Part shown: piece after piece, positions 47,600 to 60,905 of the stretch | How positions within the stretch are numbered: position 1 is the stretch's first letter | How the letters are laid out: each line of letters begins with the position of its first letter | DNA from: Homalodisca vitripennis | Lineage: Eukaryota; Arthropoda; Insecta; Hemiptera; Cicadellidae | DNA length: 64,000 nucleotides | Assembly: GCF_021130785.1 (NCBI RefSeq) | Contig: NC_060214.1 | Coordinates: 45,466,001 to 45,530,000, forward strand | Direction of reading: 5' to 3' | The notes under the pieces: model-generated | Databases searched by the model: none | What the model was told of the DNA's origin: nothing | The model's input: only the letters and a program-made list of their open reading frames with translations | Program-made: the position numbers and the translations under genes

Positions 47600-47775
47600 C
47601 TTAGGTAAACTGTGTAAGTAGCAAAGTCTGTGAGTAGCAGGGGTTGAAGAGATGACTGTCATCACCCGTTACAAATGGGGGCTCAGAAGATGAATAATGC
47701 CACCTCGTTCTCTTAACGACTTTAACCACAACTGGCCGACGTTGCGTTGTTTGTCCCACTTTTGTTCCAGTTTTG
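47600..47775. repeat. Dispersed block II, copy C
   Basis: Contains TGAATAATGCCACCTCGTTC (47691), GGGTTGAAGAGATGACTGTC and TTTGTCCCACTTTTGTTCC. On the minus strand a frame of about 50 codons is open (KLEQKWDKQRNVGQLWLKSL then RERGGIIHLLSPHL, stop at 47669). Copies A and B do not keep that frame, so coding is unlikely. Confidence 0.65.
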
Positions 47776-48320
47776 TGAAGCTTACTACGAGCTTTATATA
47801 ATTTATAATAAATATCAAATTAATATCAAATACTTAGTTCTATCATGCTTTTTTAATTATACAGTTATAAATAATATTCAATGTTTGGCTCTCAAATAGT
47901 TAATGAATGTAATATATTGTACCGTTCACGTAAGAATAGTTAGAAGAAGAAGTAACTCTTGTGTTCAAAACTTTTATTCCTGTAATCATACTGCTCAGAA
48001 TACTGGTCATAACTGTATAAGTTTCTCGCTCGGTTTTAATATCCATTTCGCAATGCTTCTCAATTAAAGAATTAGGTTTTGTTGCACAAGTATTTAGTAT
48101 ACTTGAATTATCTGTGTAGCCAACTCGCTCTATTTATAGAGTATCAAATGTGGTTTGCTTGACATTTCAATTGTAAGATTAAAGTAAAGATGTCTTATTT
48201 TACCACGTGAATTTAGGGCTAAGAAGCTCTCTCTAATACATTGGGGACCAACTTCTAAAAGATGACTTCCGAATCACTATCAATAGCCGAGTAGGGTGGG
48301 CTACTTGCAAGGACAGTATC

Positions 48321-48378
48321 GCTCGGCGGTCGCCCATCCAAGCAATAACCACGCTCGAGTTGCTTGATTCGGTTATCC
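48321..48378 (-). pseudogene. 5S rRNA-derived segment
   Basis: The minus strand reads ATAACCGAATCAAGCAACTC then GAGCGTGGTTATTGCTTGGA and TGGGCGACCGCC. This follows the internal promoter half of animal 5S rRNA (ACCGAA, AAGCAAC, CGxGGTTA, CTTGGATGGG, GACCGCC), but the 5' half is degenerate and the 3' end departs after GACCGCC. It is a 5S-derived repeat or pseudogene, not a working gene. The adjacent GATGACTTCCGAATCAC recurs near 60150 as ATGACTTCCGAAGCAC, suggesting a repeat with a longer body. Confidence 0.75.
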
Positions 48379-48419
48379 TGTAATAACCGTAACACCCCTA
48401 ACACTGCATGCCATTGGAA

Positions 48420-51160
48420 GTTGTAAGATTTGACATAATAGCTTAATTTAATGCACGTTTAGTGTTATAGTAAATTTTCAATATTATTTAGTACAATATA
48501 CTTTGATATAGGTAAGATTAGTGTCCTAAATATTATATTTTTATGTACATATACTTTATTTTTATAATAGATCATGTGTTTACATTTTTATTGGTCTATA
48601 AAATAATTTTTTCCTGGAAAATGTATGTTTTGCCATATTTTAGTACAAAAACTAAACTAAATATTACATATGAGTAATATATATAATAATAACAAGTATC
48701 CTGTAGGAAATTATTCTGGAAATTATTAGAGTATATTATCTTTAATAGTATATCACGTGAAAATATTGGTGAGCGATAAAATTACGCTATAATGAATTTA
48801 CTTAAATAATATGCATTTTTGCGTGGATGGAATTCATATGCTACTAATCAGCTAAATTTGGACATATTTCAACAGTTATTTATCTAAATAGAAAGAGAGT
48901 ACGCCTTCTACATTTTTATTTAACTGTTTTTAGAAGGTTTTCTTTAATTTTCTTTAGTTGTTTTTAAGTTTTAAACAGGTAGCTGATTTTACATGATAGA
49001 TCCGGATGTCCTCTAATGTTTTATGAGCTCTGATTTGTTTTACTTTTACTATACAGACTTACATTATCAATGTTTTATTAATAATGACTATATTATTATA
49101 AAGAAGAGAATACTATATCACTCTGCGAAAAGAGAAGAATTAGTGGTAAATATTAATTAAGTTATTTTATCTAATGTGAGTTGTTATAAAACAACTGATA
49201 CATTATACATGTTTATATTTTTTAGAAGATTTGTTTATAATAACAGTTAACTGGTTTACCGGAGATGGCTATTCAGAGCTAAATCAGAGTAGAAAAAGGA
49301 TTATTTTTAGAACCTCTCTTAAAGCTATAAACTGTAAAGTTTTGACATTGTTTCTTAGAGAAAACTCTTTTGTCCCAGAATTGAACCCACCTGCGACTAA
49401 CTGGGTTTGCATTTCCAATACTATTTTGCATTTACTAACCGTTTTATAAAGATTCTTACTCCACTCATCAATCGAAAATCATATAATTTAATTACATGGC
49501 ACTGATTACATTTGAGAAGGTGTTACTATATAAATTTGTCCCTTATGTGATTATATGGCCCAAATTATTCATTTTTATTTAAATTGTGAAAAGGTAAACT
49601 GTAATATGTGCTACGGACTTTGTGAAATTCGAATATATTTATCTAAAAAAGGCACTCTACAAATGCAGGAATAAAATGACTAAATCGTTATAAACGCTTT
49701 ACTACTTTGAATTCCAATGAATGATGAAAGTTGTATTAAATTAGTGGGACACAGAAACTCTAACAAATAGTATCGGTCTGCTTACATTTTAGGAACATGC
49801 TTTTGCGAAATTTGTTACTAGAGGAGCTGCAACTATTTCATTACCGTCTCCCGTGTATACTTGTCTGTCTCTCTGCAAGACGTCTACAAAACGAAGTAAC
49901 CAAACTTTTTTTATCCAGATTCATACTGTATAGGCAATACCAGTTCGATGATCTTACATGTCACTTTATGGGATTTAATTAAGTGTCATCAACAATTGCA
50001 ATCTGACGAATGGGTATACATTACGGCATCAAGAAAATATCATATTAAAAATCTGTAAACTAACTAAACACAATGATAACATATATTAAAAAAGGGCAAA
50101 ATAAATCATGCTGTATGACTACCACAAATACATAAAAGCATTATCTTTTTGTAATTTATTGTACTGACATTTAATATTAAACATTGTTTAAAAACCTAAC
50201 ATAATGATCGAAAGTGTTAATATACCATGAACAAAATATAATAATATCTCTATAATAATTTGTAATGAAAAATGTTGCTTGAAAATTTTATAAAATAAGA
50301 CCAGTATAATTTCCATAGTATTGCACACCGAAAAAAGGAATTTGGCTGAGCCTCATAGAAACCTACCACTCAGTTACCTGACAGAGTTTGGTTTTGTTCG
50401 CCGGGGGACATAAAAGTGTACTTTCTGTACAACTATACTGTATGTGTATCTATGAGGTAAACCTGTCGAGAATAATATTTCCTTTGAACGAAATTACATT
50501 TATAATTAAAAATGTACATTCATCGTCAGCGTACACTGTTAGATGACGTAGTTTTTTTTAAATACTACCTTGTAGTTGAATTGTTAAAAATTTATAATAA
50601 TAATTTTATACATCTTCATAGCAACGGTCAGAATGGTAAACCTTGCCTTAGACTGGTTTACTCAACTGAATTCACTTTAAGTATCTAACGAATTTTAACT
50701 CTTCGTAGCTTTTAAAACTAAACAACATTATTCATTGACGTTTTTACTAAAATCATACAATCCTGTGGAAACAATTCATTGTAAAAGCAGGCACAGATTA
50801 TACTTAACATTATTTGCTTTAAACGTTCATGGATATCACAGTGGTAATTGTTTAAAAAATAATTACAAAGAGAACTGAACACTTTTTACTTTGCTTTATA
50901 CTCTGTATCGCTAAAGGCACTACACCCGCAGTCCTTAACAGTTGTTGTTAACAATCTACTCTTCCACAATATTATTTCACGTTTCAACATTATAACCTTA
51001 AACCCATTTTACTTTTCAATTCTTTTTAACCGTTTTGTATGAAATAGTTTTGAAAACACAATGGGAATTGTATTTCCTTTAATATTATAAAAAATTTCCA
51101 AACTATTTAATTTTAATGTTTTTAATATTACTGTTTTAATAAGTTTAAAAAAATAAATAT
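48420..51160. other. AT-rich region, no gene recognised
   Basis: Frames at 49231-49449 and 49797-49982 (72 and 61 codons, plus) carry no known motif. A GC-richer patch at 50340-50420 (GTTCGCCGGGGGACATAAAA) is unexplained. Confidence 0.45.
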
Positions 51161-51164
51161 TGTT

Positions 51165-51475
51165 CTATAACCAAGATCAACAGTAAGCACAATTTAAAAA
51201 TGTACAGAAAACCTACATACACAGATTTAGTTATTCCTTCCTCTTTGAATCACCCACGTCACAAAAAATGGCTGCATTCAAATCTATGATCGACAGATTA
51301 CACAAAATTCCAATGAAAACTGAAGATTTTGAAAAAGAATTAAATATTATTTAATACATCGCCCAAAATAATAGATAAAGACCAAGCATGATTGATGTAT
51401 TATCGAAGAGCTACACAAAGAAAGAAAGTTAGCAGAAAGAAGAAAGAGATGTCAAATACATTAACCAGACTACCT
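51165..51475 (+). pseudogene. Penelope-like reverse-transcriptase fragment
   Basis: The plus strand reads KMYRKPTYTDLVIPSSLNHP followed by RHKKW, then after a one-base frame change AAFKSMIDRLHKIPMKTEDF and EKELNII. The pattern YRKPTxTD, then NHPxxHK, then a short spacer and RLHxxP, is characteristic of the C-terminal part of PLE reverse transcriptases. Stops and at least one more shift follow. No terminal repeat was recognised around it. Confidence 0.85.
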
Positions 51476-51479
51476 TGAT

Positions 51480-54400
51480 AAACATTGCCACAAAATTAAA
51501 AAAACCATTTTATAAACAAGTATATCAATAGCCTTTCAAAACTTCTAACAACCTCTGACTTATAATAAAAAACAAATGTTATAGAGTAAAATATTTATCG
51601 GATTGGTAGAGTGTTTTCTGTTACATGTTCATTTGAAATTTTGCAGAATTACATATAAATATCATTATTATTGTATAATAATCTGTAAATAGGATATATA
51701 ATAAAATATTCCAACAAATATAAGGAACTAAAAATTTACAAAGATCAAGTAGTGAAACGATACCAGCTGAGTTGGATAACTCACTCAAACGTAAGACAAA
51801 CCGTGCTCATTTACTCTACACAATGATGATGGCGTCAACATTTATCGGAGGTATTTATTGGCTTTGAAACAGTCTGGTTCTCTTTGTTTACTCTTTCCAT
51901 CATTCTCCTTCTTCTGACTTTCGACGGTGTAATCTTTCTCTATTTAGTTATTACAGTATAATATATGCATAAAATATATGAATGCTTTTGTTTAGTGAAT
52001 AGTTCGATTTTTAGTAAAATAACTCTAAAGTTTTGATTTTCATTAAAGATGCAATAGGCTAATCCCATGAGATATTATTAAGTTGAAAAATATATTTGAA
52101 AATATTTGCTTTGTATGCAAATATGAACCTAATACAGATTAATAAAACTCTAATATAACAGTATACGTTGTTAATGCTCCCTATAAAGTTACAGGGCGGA
52201 GGCAAGCATCTGTTTCCATAGAACAGATTTGATTTAAATTTAAACTTAAACCAGACACATTATATTTCAAAATCTTGAATACCTTCTTAGGTCTGTAGTG
52301 ATTGTAAAACAGGTAGACTAAACAAAACAATACTGCGGAGTGCTTCTTATGCCAACGTGATACATATTCAGTAACAATAAATAAATAGTAATGTTGGATT
52401 GTTAATAATAAATTTAAAAAACCATTATGTTTGTAAACAGGTGTCAAACGCTACTAAACCTAGTTGAAAACGGGCAGGCATATTTTCATTTCTAGATATG
52501 ATTTTAAGTTATATAGTTGAAAGATCCTAACAATACAGTATTCAATGTCTTTAAGATTATTGAAATTGCAAAGATAGCAGGGAACACAAATAAATTACGT
52601 CAAACTGAGATTATTCGTATACGTATTAAACATAAAATAAGAAAATTGAATAATATTTAAAAAATATACTAATGATTTCCATGTCAAAAATGTCTGAATA
52701 CAAAGAGATTTAAAGAATTGTTTTAGAATATGCCAACGGCTTTTCTTAAAAAATTTACATCTTATATAACCTAAATAACTGCAAAGAGTAAAATTTCTCA
52801 GAATAAATATAAATAGTTTTTGCAATAAAATACATTTTATCAATACATGCATTTTATTACTTAAAAATGTTTTTCTCATTTGTATTTAACAGCATTGTAA
52901 TTATCTATACTTATAGGTTGAGAATAAAACAAAATAATTTAGATTTGGCCTGTATCCACAAGCTATGAGAAACCCTTTACAAATGTACTCGTAAAGGCTG
53001 TTAAGGAAAATCGAAGGTAGGCTTGGAACTGACAAGTTGACGTATAGCGTGGGAGAAAATTTACCTTTTATTATTTGTAACTACAGGTATATATTTTTTA
53101 CATTTTCAAACGATTAAAAATAAAGAACAAACAGTTCTTAAGCAATATTGTATCATTGGTGTGAATAAGTTTATCTAATTAATAACAACATTTTTTAATG
53201 CACATAAAAACGATTTAAAAAATCATTTTATTTAACTTTTGGTGTTATAAAGGTTTACGGTACGTTAGAATGCTTTTCATACAATATTAAAATTTAACCA
53301 GGTGGGATATTTTGAAGTAAAAATGCTTAATATTCAAAGTTATTGAGTGGAAATACATTTAAATCAATCTAATGTTTCGGAAATTATCTACACTGTTATT
53401 TATATGGATTACATCCTTTAATTAATTATCTGAATATAATAACTTCTAATACAATGACTTTTATATCTGTTTTTAATGACATCGCCTTCATTTAAGAGTA
53501 GACCTAACGCATATTAGAAGAAAACATTACAGTTCAATCATTAAAACAGTAATGATTAACGTATACTCTATGAAAATAAATGAACATATCTATAACTGAC
53601 AAGTGAAGTCATAGATTGTTACTGTAGATTGAAAACAAAAAAAAGCATAAACTCGTTTGTTTCTTATCAGTTGATACTCCACAGCTTTAGTTCCTTAAGA
53701 AAATTAACGGTAAAAGTTTTCAATACATTGTGTTGTAATTTTATTTGGATTTTTGAAATTCTCTGAAATCAATATTCAATTTAATGTTTTACCTTAACAT
53801 ATTATTTAGAGGTATTGTGGTAAAGTGCAGCTTAGTTCAAAGAAGAAACCTATTGATTTGGGGCTTAAAAGTCAAAACGCATTCCATTTGCATTTACAAT
53901 GACTCTTGAATGAGAATCATAGCGACTTTGAACATGTTCATCTTGGTCTAAGGATGATATTGATGGGCCTTTGGTTTTTGGGATCCACCTGTGATGCAGT
54001 TCTTCTGTGGATCAGTCTGTATGGTACGTAATAGTTCAGTTACTCCTGTTGGTTTCCTCGAAATATTGTTGTAATGTTTTATATTCCTACTGTATATCTA
54101 CAGTTGGATTTACATAAATGTAGCTCTCAATATTAAAAAATAAATGTAAGAACTGTAATTGTTAGAACATGAAAACATAAGAATACACCGTAATTAAACA
54201 TATTGTAACTTAGATTTTAGTAATTTCAAATTGAGCTTGGTTGTAAGATACGAGTAATATCTCGTAGTATCCTTCAAAGAACTTTGCAAACAATGGGCCT
54301 GGATTATAAAGGTAAACAACATCAATTGATCATTGAAAATCTCAGTTTGACTTTTAGACAAGGGCAAGAAGGAAACCATTGTTGACCAAAATAGTTTACC

Positions 54401-56510
54401 GAGACTTATGTATTCATATGCTATTGACCAGAGCAACCATACAAACTCAGCTACGTCGACGGAATATAATTAATTTGAACAGGGAACACTAATACACAAT
54501 AAAAACATAATATTAGGGTTAGGTACAACTTTTATCCTCATAGGTAATACGTACTTGATGTATGCCTCCCTATGTTTAAAAGTTTTGACAGGACTTCGTC
54601 GTATTGTACAACAGGGGCTTTTATTTAACAGTATAAGGACTTTGAATTTAAAAATTAGTGCCTGCTAGCATTAAATTATAATACAAAATTACGTTAGTAT
54701 ATCAGTACTATTACGCTGGTTCAGGATAAAAATCTGTAATATATATAAATGATTTTTTTAATCCACTTAGATCGTCTCTCATTGAAATACAAGGATACGA
54801 ACAACACTGTTTTAAGGCTGTGAAAAATGATTCAATTTTTATTTTTCTAGCCTTATATCACAAAAAAATCAGTATCTTTGTGGCTGACAACGTAAAACTG
54901 TTGTTAATTAACAACTTACATTATATTTGGAAAGGACTGCTTTGTGAGAGTAACAGTGGAAATTTTTTAATTAATCCTTGAACAATCGTTATTCAGCCAT
55001 ACACAGATACGGGATATTTTCATTAAGTTAATTTTTTAAGAGTCGGTAAGATTAAACAAAAATAAAAATGACCCTTTTGTGGTGACTACAACAAACGTCC
55101 TTCTTGATTGGGAAACGCAAACGCGAGAGTAAAACCTCTTTATTTCCTCACTTTGTAAAAAAATTGAGTGGCGTAAAACGGTCTGGTGACCTCAGGCTCG
55201 ACAGAAAATAAATTATATTTCCTCTTTTTGAAGATAAAACACTATATAATGTAACTGTTTTGTAAGCGTTTTTATATGGAAAACTAAGTCCTTTTTATTT
55301 CGTAATTACTACGAATTTGGATTTATAAGTGTATAAAAGTAAGATTCACAACTTGTTTCTAACCTCACAACTAACATGATATATTCTAAAACATGCTATT
55401 TTATAAAGTAAATACATAATTAAAACTAGATTTTTTTAAAACTAGTATTGTTATAATTCACATTTTTCTATCTGAAATAACAACAATGTATTTTTTTAGG
55501 TAACTACTAAACACTATAAAGCTGTCTACAGAATCAGTAAGTAAGGAGTGTTTTATAAGTAACAACCATTAAATTATCTAAATTCTAACGTTATGGGTTT
55601 TGTTTTATATATTACTAATAAAAAAAACATTATATTTTTGAGCTAAGTTCTTTGGTATAACGTTGGAATTAAGTTAATATCAGTATTAATTTCAGCTTTC
55701 TGATTACGTTATAATATCACAGGACGTTCTTCCTATTATACACGTAGTATATTGTAGGAAACTATTTCAACTTGACATTTTGTTAAGTGTTATTTATTGA
55801 AATTTTTTTCATTGAAATTTCGTTTATTTTTAAGTATTGTTTCATGATTTGTAATAGAGTGTGGGTGTGTCAATGCATGTATATTCGGTAATGTTTAACA
55901 TTTTTCTCGCAGACTATATATTAAAATATTTTTATATTTTACGTGGTTAATAATCAATAAATCATATTTTTAATGGAAAGATATTAATTTTCAGTAGCAT
56001 ACGTATGGTTTTTTACATACATTTAAATATTTAATACATCCAAATTTTTTACTACAAGTATACTTTAATTAAAGATTATTCTATTTATAAGAGATTTGAA
56101 GTAAAAGATTACGTTATGAATACATAACTACAATTATTTTATTATCAGCTATGTAATGAAATGCCTTTACATTAAATAGTTTATGAATTTAACCTACCTT
56201 GTAATAGTAGAAAAGGTGGTACTACGTCACACCGTATAATCCGTAGGAAGCTTCACTGAGGTTACATTCAAACGATAATGCATATCTATTTATTTATTTA
56301 TCATAAGCTTCACATAGGTTTATATTTTTCAGCATAGCTAAAGATAAACATATGAATTGTCAACGTTAAAAATAAACTAAACTAATAAACTAACCTAAAC
56401 TAATCAAGAAACAGTTATATATATGCAAAGCTTAGTAAACTTGGTCTAGTAATTCAATAATAGGGACTAGTAAACAACTTTTATTAATTTAAGTATTCAT
56501 TAACTGAATA
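51480..56510. other. Long AT-rich region, no gene recognised
   Basis: The frames at 52181 (88 codons), 52595 (94) and 54194 (80), all minus, have no domain, no Kozak or splice support and typical AT-rich composition. GC-richer patches at 53930-54010 and 55085-55200 are unassigned. Confidence 0.45.
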
Positions 56511-56514
56511 TTAT

Positions 56515-58020
56515 GCCCGGTTAATAAGGTAGCATTTTAAGGAAGTTTTAAATGGATTTATGGAATTCTCCTTCTTTAGATTTGGAGGTAATTTATTATA
56601 TATTTAAAGAGCTGAATAATAAGAACCCTGCTCGAATAGTTTTAATCGGTGTATGGGGTATTGTAAGGGTTGATTTCTGATGTTATGATGGTGCAATACT
56701 TGATTTTGTTTAAAAAGAGTTGTTATTAGTTTTAAATATTAATAGGATCTAGAATATATAGAGATGGTAAAGTGAGAATGTTATGGTTTTTAAAAAGTGG
56801 TTTGCAGGATTGTCTCTTTTTAAGTTTGAACATGATTCTAATGATATATTTCTAAATTTTGAAAATTTGTTTTAATAACACCGAATTTCCCCAAAATACC
56901 ACCCCATACCTCAGATGCGAGTAAACATAACCATAGTACACTGCTTTCACAGTATCTAAACTAGCCACATGAGAGGTAGTTCTCAATGCGAAACAGGCTG
57001 AATGTAACTTCTTTTCTATAAAGACTGTATGTTCTTTCAAGGATATTGAATTATTCACAACTAAACCCAGAAATTTACATGACGATGTTACTTTAATATT
57101 ATTTAGGTTAATGTTAGTATACGTGCTTGCCGATTGGAGTGTTGAGAATATTAATAATTGGCTTTTAATTTCATTGAGCAGTAGCCCATTTGCTGAGAAC
57201 CACTGTCCTGCTTCGTCAGTTGCTTGATTAATTTTATTCTCTATATCATCAAGAGATTTTGTTTTTATAGTAAGAATTGTGTCGTCAGCAAACAGAACTA
57301 CAGATTAAGTAGTTAGGTTATGTGGGAAATCGTTCACGTAAATGAGAAATAGTAATGGACCAGCACCGATCCCTGGGGAACGCCACGATCATTAAGTTGT
57401 CAGTGGAAAGAAAACTTGATAGAAGAGCTATTTTTAATTGTAACCTTTTGTTTCCTATTTAATAAATATGAAGATAATAAACTGTGAACTGAGCCTATTG
57501 AGCCATAACATTATAATTTCTTTAACAATATACTGTATTCAACACATTCAAAAGCCTTTGAAAGGTCGCAGAAAAAAGATGCAGTATGATGTTTTTTGTC
57601 AATTGAATATAAAATTGTGTCAATTAGTTCAAAAACTGCTGAGGCTTTTGATGAGTTGGGTTAAAACCAAATTGATTTTTACACAAAATGTTATATTTAG
57701 TAAAATGTTTAAGAATTCTGACTGCGATTACTTTTTCGAACATTTTGGAAATCACTGGAAGATGGGCTATAGGACGGTAGTTTGACATGTCAGTTTTGTC
57801 ATTTTTCTTATGGATAGGTTTAATTAGTGAGTATTTTAGTTTTTCAGGAAAAATACCATTTGAAAAACAATTATTAATGAAAAGAGCTAAAGGCTGTGAT
57901 ATAATTGAGGCTGATACTTTTAATATGTGAGTTGGAAATTCATCCCATCCACATGATTTTTAGAATTTTTTTTTAAATTTTAATGATGTGAAACACTTCT
58001 TCACATATTACTTCTTTCAT
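56515..58020 (-). pseudogene. Decayed non-LTR (LINE) reverse transcriptase
   Basis: Reading the minus strand in pieces, in order: NYRPIAHLPVISKMFEKVIA near 57770, KNQFGFNPTHQK near 57680, RGVPQGSVLGP near 57375 and LFADDTILTIKTKSLDDIEN near 57285. After that come GQWFSANGLLLNEIKSQLLI, then SACFALRTTSHVASLDTVKA and VYYGYVYSHLRYGVVFWGNS near 56930. These are fingers, palm (with the FADD catalytic motif) and thumb regions of jockey/CR1-like reverse transcriptases, about 400 residues. Several frameshifts and stops break it, and the endonuclease half is absent, so it is a 5'-truncated dead copy. It runs to about 56515. Confidence 0.9.
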
Positions 58021-58039
58021 ATTACTTCAGATATTACTC

Positions 58040-60905
58040 ATTTCATTCTCGAAATGTCGTCTGGTTAAATAGACAGACATACATCGTACAGAGAAGTCAT
58101 TTTTACTTAATTCTGGCAAACTACAAGCATTGTTTCAACCAATTTTATGATAGGCTTCAACGATGCTCAGACAAATCCATAGTTAGTTATGTACTACCAA
58201 AAACTTTTTCTTAACAGTTTAAAGTTTGCAAATGATCTTTAACGATTTTGCTATATTGTATATTTACAATGTTTTTATATCATTGTTTGAATAAAGTTAC
58301 TTTGCGGTAGTGAATGTGATTCAACACATTCGCTGGAATCATAATTTTTCAAAAGATTTTAACATTGGCATTTTCTCCATTTTTTTACTGAATTCTTTTT
58401 ATGAATTATTGTAAATGTATTATTTTGAAAATATCATATGGTTGTGCTCGTTGTTTATGAATTTATTACTGAGCAACTTTCTCGTTTCCCTCATAGCTAT
58501 CACTAAGACCGTTTTATATATCGTGTGTACAGATTGACAAATAGACAGACATTACTACAGACGTATAGAAATATCATTCTTACAGCTCCACGAGTGTGAC
58601 ATGCTTCACTGACGCTCATCCAATTAAATAATCAAACGACTTCTTTTAGGGCGTTTGATTAGGCTTTAATAATAGGCAAAGAAATTTTCAAAATTCAAAA
58701 ATCAAGAACTCCAACGAAAAAGTGTAAGTACTGGGCATTTAGGAATACATTTGGCGTATGATTAGTTTATTACACTACCAATATGTCCTAAAAATAATAA
58801 ATGAGTAATAATAGCAAAAAACCATAAAATTACGTAAGAAATTTATTGAATTAGTTTATGGCGAAATCTTATACGAAATGGGTAAGTCATAGTTTGTAAT
58901 TTTCATTTCAATTAGAAACTCAAAAAAGTAATCTCAATAACTGTATTACACTTGATATTTGTGTTTTTTTGTGTAATACATTTTTCCAGAACACTCGTAA
59001 TGTTTGAACATTATTACTTATTTTGTTCGGTGTAAAGTTCAAGCCTCGCCGACATAAAGCTTACATATTGGTAACTCTATAAACAGTGTGTGTTGATACG
59101 CCGTGAACAACTCAGTACCACGGAGTTAATAAGCTTGATCCACTCTCTGCGTAAATTAAAACATTATGTTTACATTTCTCAAATTCATCGAAGATACAAT
59201 GTTATCTTCCCTCATATTTACTTACACGGATTACTCCATCTCGGGAATTCACCTAACAGCGAAGAGTCATATGTTAAGCTATATGTATTGTCAACCAAAA
59301 ACTAAGCTACTATATACATTTTAGGGCTAGGACCAGGCAGAATATAATATGTAAAATAAATTATTTAATTTATTGCCTACATCTCTATTATTTGCTATGT
59401 AACTATTTCGGTAGTAGAAGCATGCAGAACTAAAATTACTCTAAACTATTTTTCCCTTCAGGGGATATATCAAATGTAAATGTAGATAATATAATTACAA
59501 ATCAGCATTACGAGGTTTTTATTCACCCAAGAGTTATTTTTGTGCTTTAAACAGGTCTGTCAAAGCACTGTGTTTATCGCAGATTAATTTAAAAGCATAA
59601 AATTAAGATAACAGTATGGCCTGAGGTTTTCAATTCTACGTACTGTGTTTTCAAAAAAAGTTAATGAACAGTGTTTCTCTTAACTTAGCATCGTATCGTA
59701 ATAATACCACTGTGACTTTATTCAGTTTACGGTTCGTATTTTCCAAACAACTTTTTTTTAGAAAATCATTTACTAATAATAATTAACCATTTCACAAAGC
59801 GGGAATAATTCACAGGGAATGCTAAAAGATTTAATAATACTAAGTATATTAGGTAAAAAACTAACTCTTGCTACATATTATAAATTGTTGGGCATTCTAT
59901 GTTCGAAAGCACGAACAATTATACAAGTATTAAACCATAATACAAAAATATTCAAACTCGTTTTACTGTGTATTTAAGTTCAATGAAAACCTGTGAGTTA
60001 TAGAACTTTGAAGAACCTTTTTTAATACAAAACCTCAATATTTACAATGTAAAGAAATGTAAATATAAAGAATGTCGTAATTCACTATTTTATGTTAGGA
60101 ATAAGAAACTCTCTCTAACATTTAACTTAAAAGAAAACGGCATAAATATGACTTCCGAAGCACAAGAGCATTACCGGGAAGACCATATAACAAGTGGGAC
60201 CTATTAAGTTTTAGGTTTTGTGTTCCACATACATTAGAAATGTATCATACAATGTGTAATATACTCCTGATCTGAATTATACGATAGTATATGACTTATA
60301 TGAAACTCTTTCCTAGTACTAATAAGTACGGGATATGGGTAAAAATACACACCTGGATGCTTTGAACAAAATATATTCTTTCGCCAGTATCCAAAATTAA
60401 ATAATTTGGTAAATTGTAATATTGTGATATATTGCTGTAATATGGTATTTCTAACGGCTTTTAGGAGAACATAGTGATGCAAATATATGCCGAAGATCTA
60501 GTGCAAACTGTAATTTGGAATATAATATCAAGAATTAACACGTGTGTTGAAAGCTGACAAGGCTTTTAAGGACATTGAAAAAGGGCGCATAAAGCAGGGT
60601 TAAATATAAAAAGAAAATTTCTAAAAAATGAGCAGAGAATGTTCACAGATCTCTTATATCATTATTTTATAACAATAATTAACAGTTTCCAGGATACTTG
60701 GGCATAATAAAGCTTTTCAATTGAAAAATAAAATAAAATTTGTACAAATCATTACATTTACGACAAAATTGCAAGTTTGTCTCTAAGCATGTTTGTGTTA
60801 AAAGTACTCTAAGAAAATATGAATTATGTTTAATTAATTTTTGCACTTTTAATTTTAGTAATTTACAGAAGCTAGATTTTGTACGTAACGATCAGTAATA
60901 TTGTT
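58040..60905. other. AT-rich region, no gene recognised
   Basis: It includes a relative of the 5S-derived repeat flank near 60100-60190 and short frames at 59090 (plus) and 60234 (minus) without recognisable features. Confidence 0.45.

Noticed and set aside
48280..48415. Functional 5S rRNA gene
   Set aside because: Only the internal promoter half is recognisable; both ends diverge from a 5S rRNA.
52181..52879. Minus frames of 88 and 94 codons as genes
   Set aside because: AT-rich composition, no recognised domain and no supporting signals; such lengths are expected by chance here.
57468..57785. 105-codon plus-strand frame as a gene
   Set aside because: It lies opposite the LINE reverse-transcriptase remnant and is a shadow of it.
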